A DNA stretch of 64,000 bases from Paenibacillus albidus (GTDB lineage: Bacteria; Bacillota; Bacilli; Paenibacillales; Paenibacillaceae): contig NZ_BMKR01000039.1 of NCBI RefSeq assembly GCF_014644435.1, positions 1-64,000 on the forward strand. Direction: 5' to 3'. Position numbers and translations under genes: made by a program. Under the pieces are notes generated by a model. It was not told the origin of the DNA, did not search any database, and was given only the letters and a program-made list of their open reading frames with translations. Below are positions 34,288 through 44,140 of the stretch, piece after piece; the stretch's first letter is position 1, and every line of letters starts with the position of its first letter.

Positions 34288-35472
34288 TTATTTTGAGGTA
34301 TAGGCAGCAGCTGCCCGGCAAAAGCGCTCCAGCGCCTCGGCCAGGATAGATCTCGGGCAGGCCAGATTGATCCGCAGATAACCTTCCCCTTCCGAGCCAA
34401 ACACCGAACCTTCATTAAATGCGACTTTGGCTTCCTGATGCATCAGTCTCTTCAGACCCGCCACATCCAGCTTCAACCCGCGGCAATCGATCCAGAGCAG
34501 GTACGTGGCCTCAGGCCGCATAATCTTTACTTCCGGTAAGTTGCGGCTCAGATAATCGGCAGCATAGTCCGCGTTGGCAGCTACATAAGTCAGCAGCTCA
34601 TCGAGCCACTCTTCCCCTTCATTATAGGCAGCTTCTACCGCCTCGGGGGCAAGGAACCCGGCCATATGCAGGCTGAGCGCTTTGACTCTGGCATCAAATT
34701 TACGCTTCAAGTCCGGGTTGGACGCTACAATAAATGAGGTTTGCAGCCCCGGCAGATTAAAGGTTTTGGTCGAAGCCAGTGTGGTCAGCGTAATGTCTGC
34801 GATCTCTTCCGACAACGAAGCAAAAGGGATATGCCTGTGGCCCGGCAGGGCGAGATCACAGTGAATTTCGTCCGAAATCACCGTTACACCATAACGCAGG
34901 CAAAGTTCACCGAGCTGCAGCAGCTCCTCCCGCAACCAGACTCTGCCGCCGGGATTATGCGGACTGCAGAGCAGCAGCAGCTTGGCCCCCGCCTGCATCA
35001 GCTCCTCCAGTTGGGCATAATCCATCTCATAACGTCCGTTCCGGAGAATCAGCGGATTTTTTGCCACCTTGCGTCCATTCAATTGGATGACATCATAAAA
35101 AGGGTAATATACCGGCGACTGCAGAATTACAGCCTCCCCCGGTTCGCTGAACAGCTCTACAGACAGGCTGAGCGAGGTTACAATCCCCGGGGAATCACTG
35201 ATCCACTCGGGTGCGATATCCCAGCCGTGTCTTCTGCGGAACCAGCCGGTGATTGCTTGGGTGTATCCCTCGCTGGGCACGCTGTACCCGTATATACCTT
35301 GCTCCAAGCGGCGTTTCAGAGCTTCTTTTACTGCAGGCGGGCTTTCAAAGTCCATATCCGCCACCCACAGGGGCATAATATCCTTGTCACCGAACAGCTT
35401 CTCGGACTGGTCCCATTTGTAGGAACGGGTATTGCGGCGGTCAATTACACGGTCGAAATCATACTTCAACAA
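34288..35472 (-). CDS. patB: MalY/PatB-type aminotransferase (cystathionine beta-lyase family)
   Basis: A 394-residue fold-type I PLP enzyme. It opens with DFDRVIDRRNTRSYKWD, the MalY/PatB signature. The PLP lysine is in LASTKTFNLPGL near residue 235, with CSPHNPGGRVW and ISDEIHCDL around the cofactor aspartate. PatB enzymes split cystathionine to homocysteine; some have wider C-S lyase activity. The start is one of two adjacent TTG codons after GAGGTGAC. It is a single gene. Confidence 0.9.
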   Translation of the reverse strand: MLKYDFDRVIDRRNTRSYKWDQSEKLFGDKDIMPLWVADMDFESPPAVKEALKRRLEQGIYGYSVPSEGYTQAITGWFRRRHGWDIAPEWISDSPGIVTSLSLSVELFSEPGEAVILQSPVYYPFYDVIQLNGRKVAKNPLILRNGRYEMDYAQLEELMQAGAKLLLLCSPHNPGGRVWLREELLQLGELCLRYGVTVISDEIHCDLALPGHRHIPFASLSEEIADITLTTLASTKTFNLPGLQTSFIVASNPDLKRKFDARVKALSLHMAGFLAPEAVEAAYNEGEEWLDELLTYVAANADYAADYLSRNLPEVKIMRPEATYLLWIDCRGLKLDVAGLKRLMHQEAKVAFNEGSVFGSEGEGYLRINLACPRSILAEALERFCRAAAAYTSK

Positions 35473-35624
35473 CAGTCACCTCATTCTTGTCAGCTTGTCC
35501 GATTATTGTATCATGAGGTGCCCCTTTGACGCATCCTTTTAGCATCAGCCCAGAGCGCATGCTGTTTATTCCCCGTAACCACCACGATCTGAATATGGGA
35601 CAGTCTCCGCTTAACCCGTTCAAT

Positions 35625-35885
35625 TCATTTAACTTTTTCAATTATTAAATCGCATGATCCATCTTGAAGAGAATTATAATCATCAAAATGCAAATGTGTA
35701 TGTATAGGCACCTCGCACTGGGCAATATTCAACAGATGTTTTGCTAATGAAATAAGACCTTGTTGATTAGCGCTAATTTTTATAGTTTCTTGATCTACAG
35801 AACAGGATATACTAAAGTTTTCTTCCCAATCCAATTCAACTCCATTTTCAGATGAATATGCAGGTACATTAATTTTAATCTCCAC
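35625..35885 (-). CDS. small immunity-like protein, Imm32 type
   Basis: An 86-residue protein. The second half (ISANQQGLISLAKHLLNIAQ, then HTHLHFDD and a final DLIIEK) matches my memory of the Imm32 immunity family. The start is GTG 35885, with GGAGGAG five bases before it; the longer reading from 35972 has no ribosome site. It is AT-rich and sits at the far end of the toxin/immunity array, behind two copies of another gene pair. It may guard against a toxin tip that is no longer present, which is usual in such arrays. Confidence 0.6.
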   Translation of the reverse strand: MEIKINVPAYSSENGVELDWEENFSISCSVDQETIKISANQQGLISLAKHLLNIAQCEVPIHTHLHFDDYNSLQDGSCDLIIEKVK

Positions 35886-36017
35886 TTTTGCTCCTCCAAA
35901 AAAATGATAATCAGCTATTTCATTGGTACTCCTTGTCCGATTCCGTCCAGGAAAGATAATAAAAAAGGCCAATCAGGGTGATATCTAACCATAATCGACC
36001 TAACAGCCTACCTCATC

Positions 36018-36473
36018 TTAGTCATAATACTGTATATATCCTTCTTTTGAAGGGATTCTATCATCCAGCAGTAAATCCACTTCCAGCAATCTTGTTTTAT
36101 GCTCTAATTTTGCAATGAACAGTGCGTAAAAATCACCCGAGTTAGGATATGAAAATAGTCCATAGCCCTTTTGTGACAGGATTCTGTTGGTTTCCTTTAT
36201 CTTTTCAGGTAAAAACTCATAGTCAAAACCTTCTAATTCCTCCAGTTGATCTTTTGAAGCTAACTCAATGTTATGAGCGAACTCATAGTCCATGATATAG
36301 TTGGTGATCTCCCGATACTGCTCACCTTTGTAATCAACATACAAAATCTTTTTTGTAGAGAGCCCATATTTCAAGATGTATTCGTGTATATCGAACGCCT
36401 CCGGATCACCTAAAATGGCTTCTACATCTTTCTGGTCTTCAAATATGAGCTCCACGATATCTGCAGCAGGCAT
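36018..36473 (-). CDS. array protein B, copy 2 (151 residues)
   Basis: A 151-residue acidic, AT-rich protein with ILKYGLSTKKILYVDYKGEQ, a long middle helix region and the ending PSKEGYIQYYD. I do not recognise the family with certainty. It is a clear paralogue of the protein encoded at 37582-38037: same length, same YGLSTKK and SQKGYGLF motifs, same ending. It starts 16 bases after gene A copy 2. Position behind a nuclease toxin gene suggests an immunity or accessory role; that is inference. Confidence 0.7.
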   Translation of the reverse strand: MPAADIVELIFEDQKDVEAILGDPEAFDIHEYILKYGLSTKKILYVDYKGEQYREITNYIMDYEFAHNIELASKDQLEELEGFDYEFLPEKIKETNRILSQKGYGLFSYPNSGDFYALFIAKLEHKTRLLEVDLLLDDRIPSKEGYIQYYD

Positions 36474-36488
36474 GCGGGTTTCCTCCGT

Positions 36489-37469
36489 TTATTGGGATTG
36501 AAACAATTCCCCATGTTGGTTGGGAATATAGTCGGGATATTTCTTGCGGTAGAAGTTATCGATCAGACGCAGCATAGGGTCCCACTCCGGATAAGGTTCT
36601 GGATCTCTGATGTCCATTTTTGCTTCCGGCGTATTCATTAATAGATCGTTAAATGCTTCGGGTACCGGCAAGCCCAGCTTATTCCTTACATGGATCAGGA
36701 ACAAAATTTCATAGGGATAGAATGCGTATACAAAGTCACCAAATTCTATTGACTGACCTAATTCAGAAGCTAATGAAGAATGGAACACTGACATCTCACC
36801 AATCAAAGTCTCAATTTCCTCCAGATCAGGAGTTGACCATCGTTCCAATACTTTATTATAAACATCCAGTTCTTCTGGGATTAAATCACATCGCACCCCA
36901 GATTCCTTGAATCTTTCTTTCACAACTTTATGCAAGTTTTGTTTGGTTTCCATTATGGATTTATTTCTGTATTGCAAGTATAACTCCAGTAAAAACCAGG
37001 TATGCCTGTTCCAATCGTTGGCGCTTAATACCTTCCCACCTAGACGATCAACAATAAAGTCAAATAAAATATTTTCTTCTTTCTCCCACCCAAACATCGT
37101 GAAATGAATTAAGGCTATGATGACTTCGCTAAAGGTGTATTCGGCCATCATCTCAGGGTAACGGATTTTATAAAGATCCTGAGCCATACACTGGTAAAAT
37201 ACAATCATTTGCATACTTTTTAATGCTTCTGCCTTATTCCCGCCATGAATCAACACATCACTTTTCCATTGGGATAAGTAATATGAGGAAATAGAATCTA
37301 AATCTATTAATAGAATATGATCCTTCTCTACAGCATTCAACTCGACGATATTCATAATTTCATTTTGGTTCTCTTGATATTCTTCTAGGATATCTTCAAA
37401 TTTGATTCCCTCAACAAAGTTCTTGCTGTATCTTTTATAAGCCATTTCTAATTTTTTGGAGTTGGCCAT
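36489..37469 (-). CDS. array protein A, copy 2 (326 residues), probable immunity protein
   Basis: A 326-residue, mostly helical protein with KLEMAYKRYSKNFVEGIKFE at the start, ALIHFTMFGWEKEENILFDF in the middle and PEWDPMLRLIDNFYRKKYPD near the end. It is a full paralogue of the gene right behind the toxin (38072-39046). ATG 37469 has AAAGGAGGG at good distance; a longer reading is not supported. The arrangement (toxin, A1, B1, A2, B2) points to tandem duplication of an immunity cassette. It could belong to the helical PoNi (DUF1910/1911) immunity type, but I cannot confirm that by eye. Confidence 0.7.
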   Translation of the reverse strand: MANSKKLEMAYKRYSKNFVEGIKFEDILEEYQENQNEIMNIVELNAVEKDHILLIDLDSISSYYLSQWKSDVLIHGGNKAEALKSMQMIVFYQCMAQDLYKIRYPEMMAEYTFSEVIIALIHFTMFGWEKEENILFDFIVDRLGGKVLSANDWNRHTWFLLELYLQYRNKSIMETKQNLHKVVKERFKESGVRCDLIPEELDVYNKVLERWSTPDLEEIETLIGEMSVFHSSLASELGQSIEFGDFVYAFYPYEILFLIHVRNKLGLPVPEAFNDLLMNTPEAKMDIRDPEPYPEWDPMLRLIDNFYRKKYPDYIPNQHGELFQSQ

Positions 37470-37581
37470 TATACCCTCCTTTAGGTTTATTAAATTTCGG
37501 CTTGAAGAAGGTAACAAAAAACAGGGCAATCATGGTTATATCTAACCACAATCGACCTGCCCATAAATTACCTTCCGCATC

Positions 37582-38037
37582 TTAGCCATAATACTGTATA
37601 TATCTTTCTTTTGCAGGAGTCCATTTGTCTTCAAGCAACTCGATCTGAAGCAATTTGGATTTGTTTTTCAACTTGGTAATGAACAAGGCATAAAAATCGC
37701 CACCGGTTGGATACGCAAATAATCCATACCCCTTTTGGGAAATGAGATTGTTGACTTCTTTTATCTTTTCAGGTAAATATTTATATTCAAACTTTCCCAG
37801 AGCCTCAAGTTCCTTCTGGGAACCTAATGTAATGTTATGAGCGAATTCATAATCCAACATGTAATTCACAATCTCATAATCATGCTCACCTTTGTAATCA
37901 AGATAAAGAAACTTTTTTGTAGATAACCCATATTTTAATACGCTTGAGTATACGCTCGGTGCCTCTGGATGATTTAAAATGAATTCTACATCCAGGTTAT
38001 CTTGGAAAATGAGGGGTACGATATCTTTGTCTAACAT
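37582..38037 (-). CDS. array protein B, copy 1 (151 residues)
   Basis: The paralogue of the gene at 36018-36473, with LKYGLSTKKFLYLDYKGEHD, SQKGYGLFAYPTGGDFYALF and the ending ERYIQYYG. ATG 38037 has GGAGG eight bases before it; an in-frame reading from further up overlaps gene A and lacks a ribosome site. The 3' flank (ATATCTAACCACAATCGACC) is also repeated behind copy 2. The duplicated unit is thus about 1.56 kb and includes non-coding DNA. Confidence 0.7.
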   Translation of the reverse strand: MLDKDIVPLIFQDNLDVEFILNHPEAPSVYSSVLKYGLSTKKFLYLDYKGEHDYEIVNYMLDYEFAHNITLGSQKELEALGKFEYKYLPEKIKEVNNLISQKGYGLFAYPTGGDFYALFITKLKNKSKLLQIELLEDKWTPAKERYIQYYG

Positions 38038-38071
38038 GTTTATGTCCTCCATGAATGAATATGGAATACAC

Positions 38072-39046
38072 TTATTGGAACAACTCCCCATGCTGGTTAG
38101 GGATATACTCGGGATAGTTTTTGCGATAGAAGTTATCGATGAGACGTAGCAAAGGATCCCACTCGGGAAAAGGTTCAAGATCTTCAATCTGCATTTTCGC
38201 TTCTGACGTACTCATCAATAAATCGTCATAATGTTTTGGAACTGGCAATTCCAGCTTATTCCTTATATGAATTAAAAATAAGATTTCATAGGGATAGAAG
38301 CCGTATCTATAATCGCCAAATTCATTTAAACTACCCAGTTCCGAAGCTAAAGTGGAATGAAACATTGTCATGTTGACAATCAATTGTTCGATCTCTTCGA
38401 TACTAGGCGTAGACCAACGTTCCAACACGTCGTGATAGATCTCTAGGTCTAGTGGTATTGAGCCGCTTCGAAGTCCAGCCTCCTCTAGTTTTCGTTTCAC
38501 TGCGATATGCACGTTTTGATTGGTTCCCACAATCGTTTTATTTCTATACTTCAAGTATAACTCTAGTAGAAACCATGTGTGTTTGTTCCGATCATTGGCT
38601 TCCATGATATTCCCGCCAAGATGGTCAACCATAAAATCGAACAACAAATTTTCTTCTTTCTCCCATCCATACATCGTGAAATGAATTAAGGCTGCAATGA
38701 CCTCCCTAAACGTGTATCTTACTCTCATATTAGGATAACGGACTTTATATAGGTCCTGAATCATACACTGATAGAATACGACCATCTGCATCTGTTTTAA
38801 TCCGTCTGCTTTATTTCCTCCATTAATCAATACATCATTTTTCCATGTTGACAGGTAGTAAGAGAAAATTGATCCTAGATTTATTAATAAGATATGATCC
38901 TTTTCTTTGTCATTCAACTCGACAATTTCAATAATTTCTTGTTTGTTTGTTTCATAATACTCCCTGACATCTTCAAATTTAATTCCATCCACGAAGTTTT
39001 CACTATACCTTTTGTAAGCTAATTCTAATTTTTTGATATTTAACAT
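38072..39046 (-). CDS. array protein A, copy 1 (324 residues), probable immunity protein for the adjacent toxin
   Basis: A 324-residue helical protein, 16 bases behind the toxin gene and AT-rich like the toxin tip. It shows KLELAYKRYSENFVDGIKFE, the middle motif HFTMYGWEKEENLLFDF and PEWDPLLRLIDNFYRKNYPE. GAGGAGG precedes ATG 39046. Immediate position after a polymorphic toxin is the classic place of the cognate immunity gene. No signal peptide, so it would act in the cytoplasm, as needed against a nuclease. Confidence 0.75.
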   Translation of the reverse strand: MLNIKKLELAYKRYSENFVDGIKFEDVREYYETNKQEIIEIVELNDKEKDHILLINLGSIFSYYLSTWKNDVLINGGNKADGLKQMQMVVFYQCMIQDLYKVRYPNMRVRYTFREVIAALIHFTMYGWEKEENLLFDFMVDHLGGNIMEANDRNKHTWFLLELYLKYRNKTIVGTNQNVHIAVKRKLEEAGLRSGSIPLDLEIYHDVLERWSTPSIEEIEQLIVNMTMFHSTLASELGSLNEFGDYRYGFYPYEILFLIHIRNKLELPVPKHYDDLLMSTSEAKMQIEDLEPFPEWDPLLRLIDNFYRKNYPEYIPNQHGELFQ

Positions 39047-39062
39047 CAGATCCTCCTCTAGG

Positions 39063-41363
39063 TCAATCTATTTCTTTGTTCCAGTCCTTTATTTTTAATT
39101 CATCTACTCCAAAGCCAATCTCGGTTATCTTTATATCTGTTTCCACCCTAATATAATTAAATTCCAGTCCAGGATACTCCTTTTCTAATTTATCAAATTT
39201 CCGCCCAAAATCCGCATACCTTGGGTCATCACTGTTTAGCATATCTTCAAAATATGCTTTCCCTCCCGATTTCTGTGCATCGGAATAAGAGAACCTTCCC
39301 CATTGTGACGCTTTTGATTCAATCATAGTTAACTTTGGCGGCGGACCCTTCGATAAATATGTAGCATCTATGCCGTTTCTCCCTACTTGGAACATTTCTG
39401 AAATGTCCTCACCTAAGTTATTGGATTCTGCTACATTTTTCGCTACTTCTTCTCCAAAATCACCTTTATCATGTTCAAAATATTTAGAATTATCGATTTT
39501 TCTTTCACGGGCTTCTGCATCTATTAAATCAAATTTCTCACTTATATCATCAGGAGTATCTAGTTTATTAGCCAATTTGCTTTTTTCACGTTCTAATCTC
39601 TTAAGCTCATCTTCATTTCCTTCTTTTTTCAATTTAGCTATTTGTTCATCTAACTTTTTAATTTCTTTTGTAATCTCGTTAACCTTGGTATCAAGATTAT
39701 GACCATTCCCATTCCCCTCAAACCTCCACACCTGACCCGGTGGTTTAAAAGGGCCGGGGACTCCAGCGGTGTCCGGGATCAGCTGATTCTGAAGGGGATT
39801 CCAGTTCGGGAACCCTGAAACGTTGGAATTCTTCAGTGCATCCGGGACCTTCTTCATCGCATCCGTGAGCGGGTCCATCACTTTGTCCGCCACTTTGCCG
39901 ACGACCCCGCTTTTCGTGATCGAGACACCTGGCACAAGCAGTGAAGCTACGGAGCCCAGCATTTTTGCTTTTTCCTCCGGCGTGCCTTCGTCGAAGTTCT
40001 TGTACATCTTCTTCGCAGCCTGGACCAGCACATCCGGGTTGTCGATGATATAAGCCGCCTTGTCGATCACTTCCTGGCTCGTTTTCTCCGGGTCGATCAC
40101 GAAATTGAAGGTGAACTGGACGGTGTCCACTACGCCCATAACTGTGGATTCGATCAGTCCGCCTACAAAAGCGGTGGTAACCCTGTCCGCCTGGACTACT
40201 TTTTTACGCCACTCGGTCATCCCGTAAGTCTCTTCCAGCCAGACATAATATGCGGTATACATCACCTTAGTCTGATCGTTTGGGTCATACACCTTATCCA
40301 GGAAATAGGCCAGAGTGGTCTCATTTTCTTTGTTCTTCGCCGTAATCGGCGTGCCATCCGGCAAGGTTGTCGGCGGGTCATTCAGCCGCTTGTACTCCGC
40401 CAGCTGCCTTTCCAGTTCCCGCTGAAGCTCTGCCTGTTTTACCGCTTTCTCGATATCCTTGTAATTAGCTGTTGCCCATTCCCGGTACTTGTCATTTACC
40501 AGTCCCAGCGCAATTGCGAACCGCAGCTCATCACTTGAGGGGACGGCAGAGCCGTCATTTTGCAGCGGATTGTACGTGCATGCCGAGAGCGGTGAGCCCC
40601 TGTACTGGCTCCGCAAATCCACATTCGTATAGAGACCGGGGTCCACCCCCAGCTCCTGAAGCAGCTTCCGCTGCTCTTCGGCATGCAAGTTCGCCGACTT
40701 CATATACTCTAGATTACCATATTTCTCATAAACTCCATAAGCCATCTGGCTCCGTCCGATTTCATCCAAAGCTTCGGCGATTCTCGCCAGCTGCTCCCGC
40801 GCAAGTTGCTGCTCTTCGGGACTCCCGTGATCTCTCTGCTGCAGAAGGGACGTTATCACCTTATCCTCCATAAACGGCTGCAGCCGTTTGTCCAGCGAAG
40901 CATCCCTGACGTTCAGCAGCAGATCCTTGATCATCTCAATCAATGTAGGCGTATTCCGCAAAAGATCCTGCAGCCCGCCCGCCGCCTGGTCTCTGGCCGT
41001 CTGCAACCACCTGCTGAACAGGGTGCCCGCCTGTTTCCAGGTAAAGCTTGATGAAACCTTCATCAGAGACCGGGCCTTCTGCTCCGTGGACCGGTATTGC
41101 CCTGCGGCCCAGCGCAGCGCCGCTTCTTTCTTGTCCAGCCGGCTGCTGATCGAAGCTGCAAGCTCCTTCGTCTCCCGAAGCAGGCGCTCTACCTCCTGAG
41201 CCGGAGAGCGGACGCAAGATTCGGGATACGCCGATTGGGCAGAACGGACCTGTCCCGATACGGCCTTGTACATCCCGGTAACCTGCTCCTCCAGCGTACG
41301 GTTCAGGCGCTTCAATCCCTGTTCCAGCGTAAGCAAGCGGTCAAGTTCCACTTTTTGCTGCAT
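39063..41363 (-). CDS. polymorphic toxin, probable type VII substrate with PD-(D/E)xK nuclease tip
   Basis: A 766-residue protein. Residues 1-210 are helical and charged, like the export-guiding part of type VII toxins. A middle region (about 330-500) with FVGGLIESTVMGVVDTVQFT resembles pre-toxin linkers. A coiled coil follows (about 555-605), and the last 150 residues carry the nuclease signature: DFGEEVAKNV, then GIDATY (Asp near 662) and IESKAS (E-x-K near 681). This resembles the PoNe family of DNases, a call from motifs only. From about residue 548 the DNA turns AT-rich, so the tip was probably exchanged as a module. No Sec signal. GGAGG precedes ATG. It is followed by the immunity-like genes. 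Confidence 0.78.
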   Translation of the reverse strand: MQQKVELDRLLTLEQGLKRLNRTLEEQVTGMYKAVSGQVRSAQSAYPESCVRSPAQEVERLLRETKELAASISSRLDKKEAALRWAAGQYRSTEQKARSLMKVSSSFTWKQAGTLFSRWLQTARDQAAGGLQDLLRNTPTLIEMIKDLLLNVRDASLDKRLQPFMEDKVITSLLQQRDHGSPEEQQLAREQLARIAEALDEIGRSQMAYGVYEKYGNLEYMKSANLHAEEQRKLLQELGVDPGLYTNVDLRSQYRGSPLSACTYNPLQNDGSAVPSSDELRFAIALGLVNDKYREWATANYKDIEKAVKQAELQRELERQLAEYKRLNDPPTTLPDGTPITAKNKENETTLAYFLDKVYDPNDQTKVMYTAYYVWLEETYGMTEWRKKVVQADRVTTAFVGGLIESTVMGVVDTVQFTFNFVIDPEKTSQEVIDKAAYIIDNPDVLVQAAKKMYKNFDEGTPEEKAKMLGSVASLLVPGVSITKSGVVGKVADKVMDPLTDAMKKVPDALKNSNVSGFPNWNPLQNQLIPDTAGVPGPFKPPGQVWRFEGNGNGHNLDTKVNEITKEIKKLDEQIAKLKKEGNEDELKRLEREKSKLANKLDTPDDISEKFDLIDAEARERKIDNSKYFEHDKGDFGEEVAKNVAESNNLGEDISEMFQVGRNGIDATYLSKGPPPKLTMIESKASQWGRFSYSDAQKSGGKAYFEDMLNSDDPRYADFGRKFDKLEKEYPGLEFNYIRVETDIKITEIGFGVDELKIKDWNKEID

Positions 41364-41410
41364 GGTTCACCTCCGGTTTTTGACCCTTCATCCCTTTCCC
41401 TGAGCATCTG

Positions 41411-44131
41411 TTAATTGAACAAATCATCATACATTGAACCCTTGACCGTTACCTTCATTCCATCCAGTGCCGTAATCCCTCTCAGTGGTTGCAGTACATT
41501 ATACGCAAGCTTGCTTTTACTCAGGTCTACGTCCCCGATGGACACCCGGATAAGGTACTCTCCATCCCCCATGTTCGCATGCGTATAGAGGTAGCTATTC
41601 TTGGGATTGATGACGATGGTAACTTTAGTCTGCTCCGTAATCTCATACATGGGTTGCCCGTCTTTGACGAATTCTTTGTATTCAAACGAACTGTTGCTTC
41701 CTGCCGTTGAGGACTGGCTGTACCCTTCCATAACTTTTTTCCAATGGTCGTGCGTTTCACCGCCTGTATTCTGCGAGTGTTTCAATTCCACAACCTGTTT
41801 GCTGTATCGGCTGCTGTCAACACTCCGGTCCAGCACGGCCAGCAGCACTTCACCGTTTACTCCCTTAGGTTTCTCGGCTGTCAGTACACCACGCTTGCGG
41901 GCAAATCCGCCACCCTGCTTGCTGAGCTCTTCGTTGCTAAGATTCACCGCGATCTTTTTGTTATTGATATAGATAAGATCACTTTCATAACGGAAGGAAT
42001 CGATTACCTTCTGCACCAGTTCCTTATGGTCCTCCGTATCGTCTTTGACCGGCTTATAAACTACTGTCTTTACATTAAAAGAATAAGAACCCGCCGGATT
42101 AAAATAGTAGCCCGATTTCACCGGGTAATTGAATTGCTGCAGTTCTCGGTCAGTGGCAAATACCGCCTTGTCATAGAACGTTTTGCTGGCTTGGCCTTCT
42201 TTGGCCGCCGTACGCGCGACTTGATACTCCTTGGCCTGCGAGCTTTCGGTACTCCAAGTTACTTCTCCGGCACCCTGCTGGGTAAAAGACCGCTCATATT
42301 GCCCATCCACCGCCACGGCTTGGTAGGCTTTATTATTCACATCCATATGGTACATCCAGCGGATGACATCAAACGGATAGGGTTCTGTTCTCCAGAGCAG
42401 CTTTTTGGCTAATGAAGTATTGTTGTTCTTCTCGATCTTCTTCTCGACTACAGGATCGGGCACATTTTCGCGCCCATGATAGAAATACATTTCGTATAAT
42501 TTCCTGTCGGTTCCCTGCGGAAAATCAGCATGGGCCGTCTCGGTTACCGTACGTGTGGTACATTTGTCTTTATTGCAGTTTTTCAGCTCATATTCGTATG
42601 TTCTTTGCACAGCACCCCTGAAATCCACACTGCCTTCCCGCACCTTGGGAGTATATGGGTTCTCTACATTCAACCATTTGCCATTCTGGGGGTCATCGCC
42701 AAAATCCTTGCGGTCAATGGTTGCGCTCACGATAGGCTGGCGGGAAATACGGGTTCCCGGTTCATTAACTGCTTTATTATTAAGGACCTTATAGTCGCGG
42801 AACAGATCCATCGTCCCGTTCAGTACATTCAGTTCACCGGTGGCGTTGCCTACCCAGGTCCCCCGGGGTTTGGTCAGCTGGGCGACTAGTTCGGCACCGC
42901 CGTAGATCGGGAACTTCACCTGCCGGGTCAGCACATTATAGGTCAGGGGCTGCGGCTTCAGCAGCTTGACTGCAATCGGGCTGGAATCCAGGACATTATT
43001 TGTAATCACTTTTTCTTTCGGTGTTTTGCCCTCTGAATTCACGTTGAATTTCACACGTACTTCACTGTCCGGCATAATGAAACTCGCTACCAGCAGCTGT
43101 TCTCCGTTCTTCGGGATCACCAGTTCCCCTTCAGCTTTCACAGCATGTCCAGTGAATTTCAGCTTGGACCCGGCGGCAGGAATGGCTTCGTCCGTGGAGG
43201 CTTGAATAATATCCCATTTATAATGAGCTTGGGTCTGCTCGGGAAACGTGGAGTGGACCCTGATCTTCACCTCGACCTTCTCGCCCGCTTGAGCCTGCAG
43301 CGGCAAGGTATCAAAAGCTGCCTGCAAATCGTAATCCTGTTCCAGCAAGACCATAGGGGCGATCGGAATATCCAAATAGGTAATATTACTGCTGTCATTA
43401 TGATTAATATAGACTGTTCCATATCCCCATGAGAAATAGGTCGGCGGCTGGAGCACATGGACATAATCTATCCATCTCCCGCCTTGTTTGGGGGTGGTAC
43501 CATTAGCGTAGACCTTTTCGCCCGCCAAGGTCGCATTCTGGTTGCGATACATAAACTCCTTGTAGGTATGCTCGCCGCCGTACTTTATGTTCATGCCTTT
43601 GATGATCAACTGCTCAAATGTCCCGTCCGGCAGGTACTTGGTGAAATTAGTGTTGTTTGTGATTTTCATCTGGTTAAAATCGTTTTTAGATATCCCATAT
43701 TTTTTAATTATAAATCCGTTATCCCATGGCTTAGGATACAGTTTAAAATTTTGAATTTGCGTGCCGCTCCAGCCGGCGAACCAAGGCACATTCTCAGTCG
43801 GAACATGCTCGCCATTGACGGTATACCCGGCATACTCCAACATGCCCCCGTCCAGTGCAGTCCCATGGCTTTTTCCATAAACAATCTCATAATATCTTGT
43901 ATCGTTTTTAGCAATTCTTTTCGTCAAAAGATCTTTACGGTACGGGCCCATCTTGCTATTCTCCGGGAAATATTTTTCTATTCCGTAAAGCTTGTGGACG
44001 TCTTCATTCGCATACTTAAGCACCTCAGCAGGGGTAGTCGGCAGTTTACGCGCCGCTGAATAGATGTCTATGTTGGCAAATACGGCCCAAATCATAAACG
44101 CACCTATAGCGACGATTATCGTTTTCTTCAT
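41411..44131 (-). CDS. large secreted or surface protein of unknown family
   Basis: A 906-residue protein with one N-terminal hydrophobic segment (TIIVAIGAFMIWAVFANI), a signal peptide or anchor. The rest is hydrophilic, rich in Tyr, Asn and Lys, with beta-type stretches. Only a few cysteines are seen (NCNKDKC). I do not recognise the family. The start is ATG 44131; a GTG three codons earlier touches the stop codon of the gene before. It lies between a copper-amine-oxidase-N protein and the toxin in the Tad/type VII run, so a surface or channel component is possible. Confidence 0.7.
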   Translation of the reverse strand: MKKTIIVAIGAFMIWAVFANIDIYSAARKLPTTPAEVLKYANEDVHKLYGIEKYFPENSKMGPYRKDLLTKRIAKNDTRYYEIVYGKSHGTALDGGMLEYAGYTVNGEHVPTENVPWFAGWSGTQIQNFKLYPKPWDNGFIIKKYGISKNDFNQMKITNNTNFTKYLPDGTFEQLIIKGMNIKYGGEHTYKEFMYRNQNATLAGEKVYANGTTPKQGGRWIDYVHVLQPPTYFSWGYGTVYINHNDSSNITYLDIPIAPMVLLEQDYDLQAAFDTLPLQAQAGEKVEVKIRVHSTFPEQTQAHYKWDIIQASTDEAIPAAGSKLKFTGHAVKAEGELVIPKNGEQLLVASFIMPDSEVRVKFNVNSEGKTPKEKVITNNVLDSSPIAVKLLKPQPLTYNVLTRQVKFPIYGGAELVAQLTKPRGTWVGNATGELNVLNGTMDLFRDYKVLNNKAVNEPGTRISRQPIVSATIDRKDFGDDPQNGKWLNVENPYTPKVREGSVDFRGAVQRTYEYELKNCNKDKCTTRTVTETAHADFPQGTDRKLYEMYFYHGRENVPDPVVEKKIEKNNNTSLAKKLLWRTEPYPFDVIRWMYHMDVNNKAYQAVAVDGQYERSFTQQGAGEVTWSTESSQAKEYQVARTAAKEGQASKTFYDKAVFATDRELQQFNYPVKSGYYFNPAGSYSFNVKTVVYKPVKDDTEDHKELVQKVIDSFRYESDLIYINNKKIAVNLSNEELSKQGGGFARKRGVLTAEKPKGVNGEVLLAVLDRSVDSSRYSKQVVELKHSQNTGGETHDHWKKVMEGYSQSSTAGSNSSFEYKEFVKDGQPMYEITEQTKVTIVINPKNSYLYTHANMGDGEYLIRVSIGDVDLSKSKLAYNVLQPLRGITALDGMKVTVKGSMYDDLFN

Positions 44132-44140
44132 TGACTGCAC

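Noticed and set aside
35511..35624. Minus-strand stretch reading HIQIVVVTGNKQHALWADAK
   Set aside because: Protein-like but only 38 codons between stops with no start or ribosome site; overlaps the gap behind the Imm32-like gene and could be chance.
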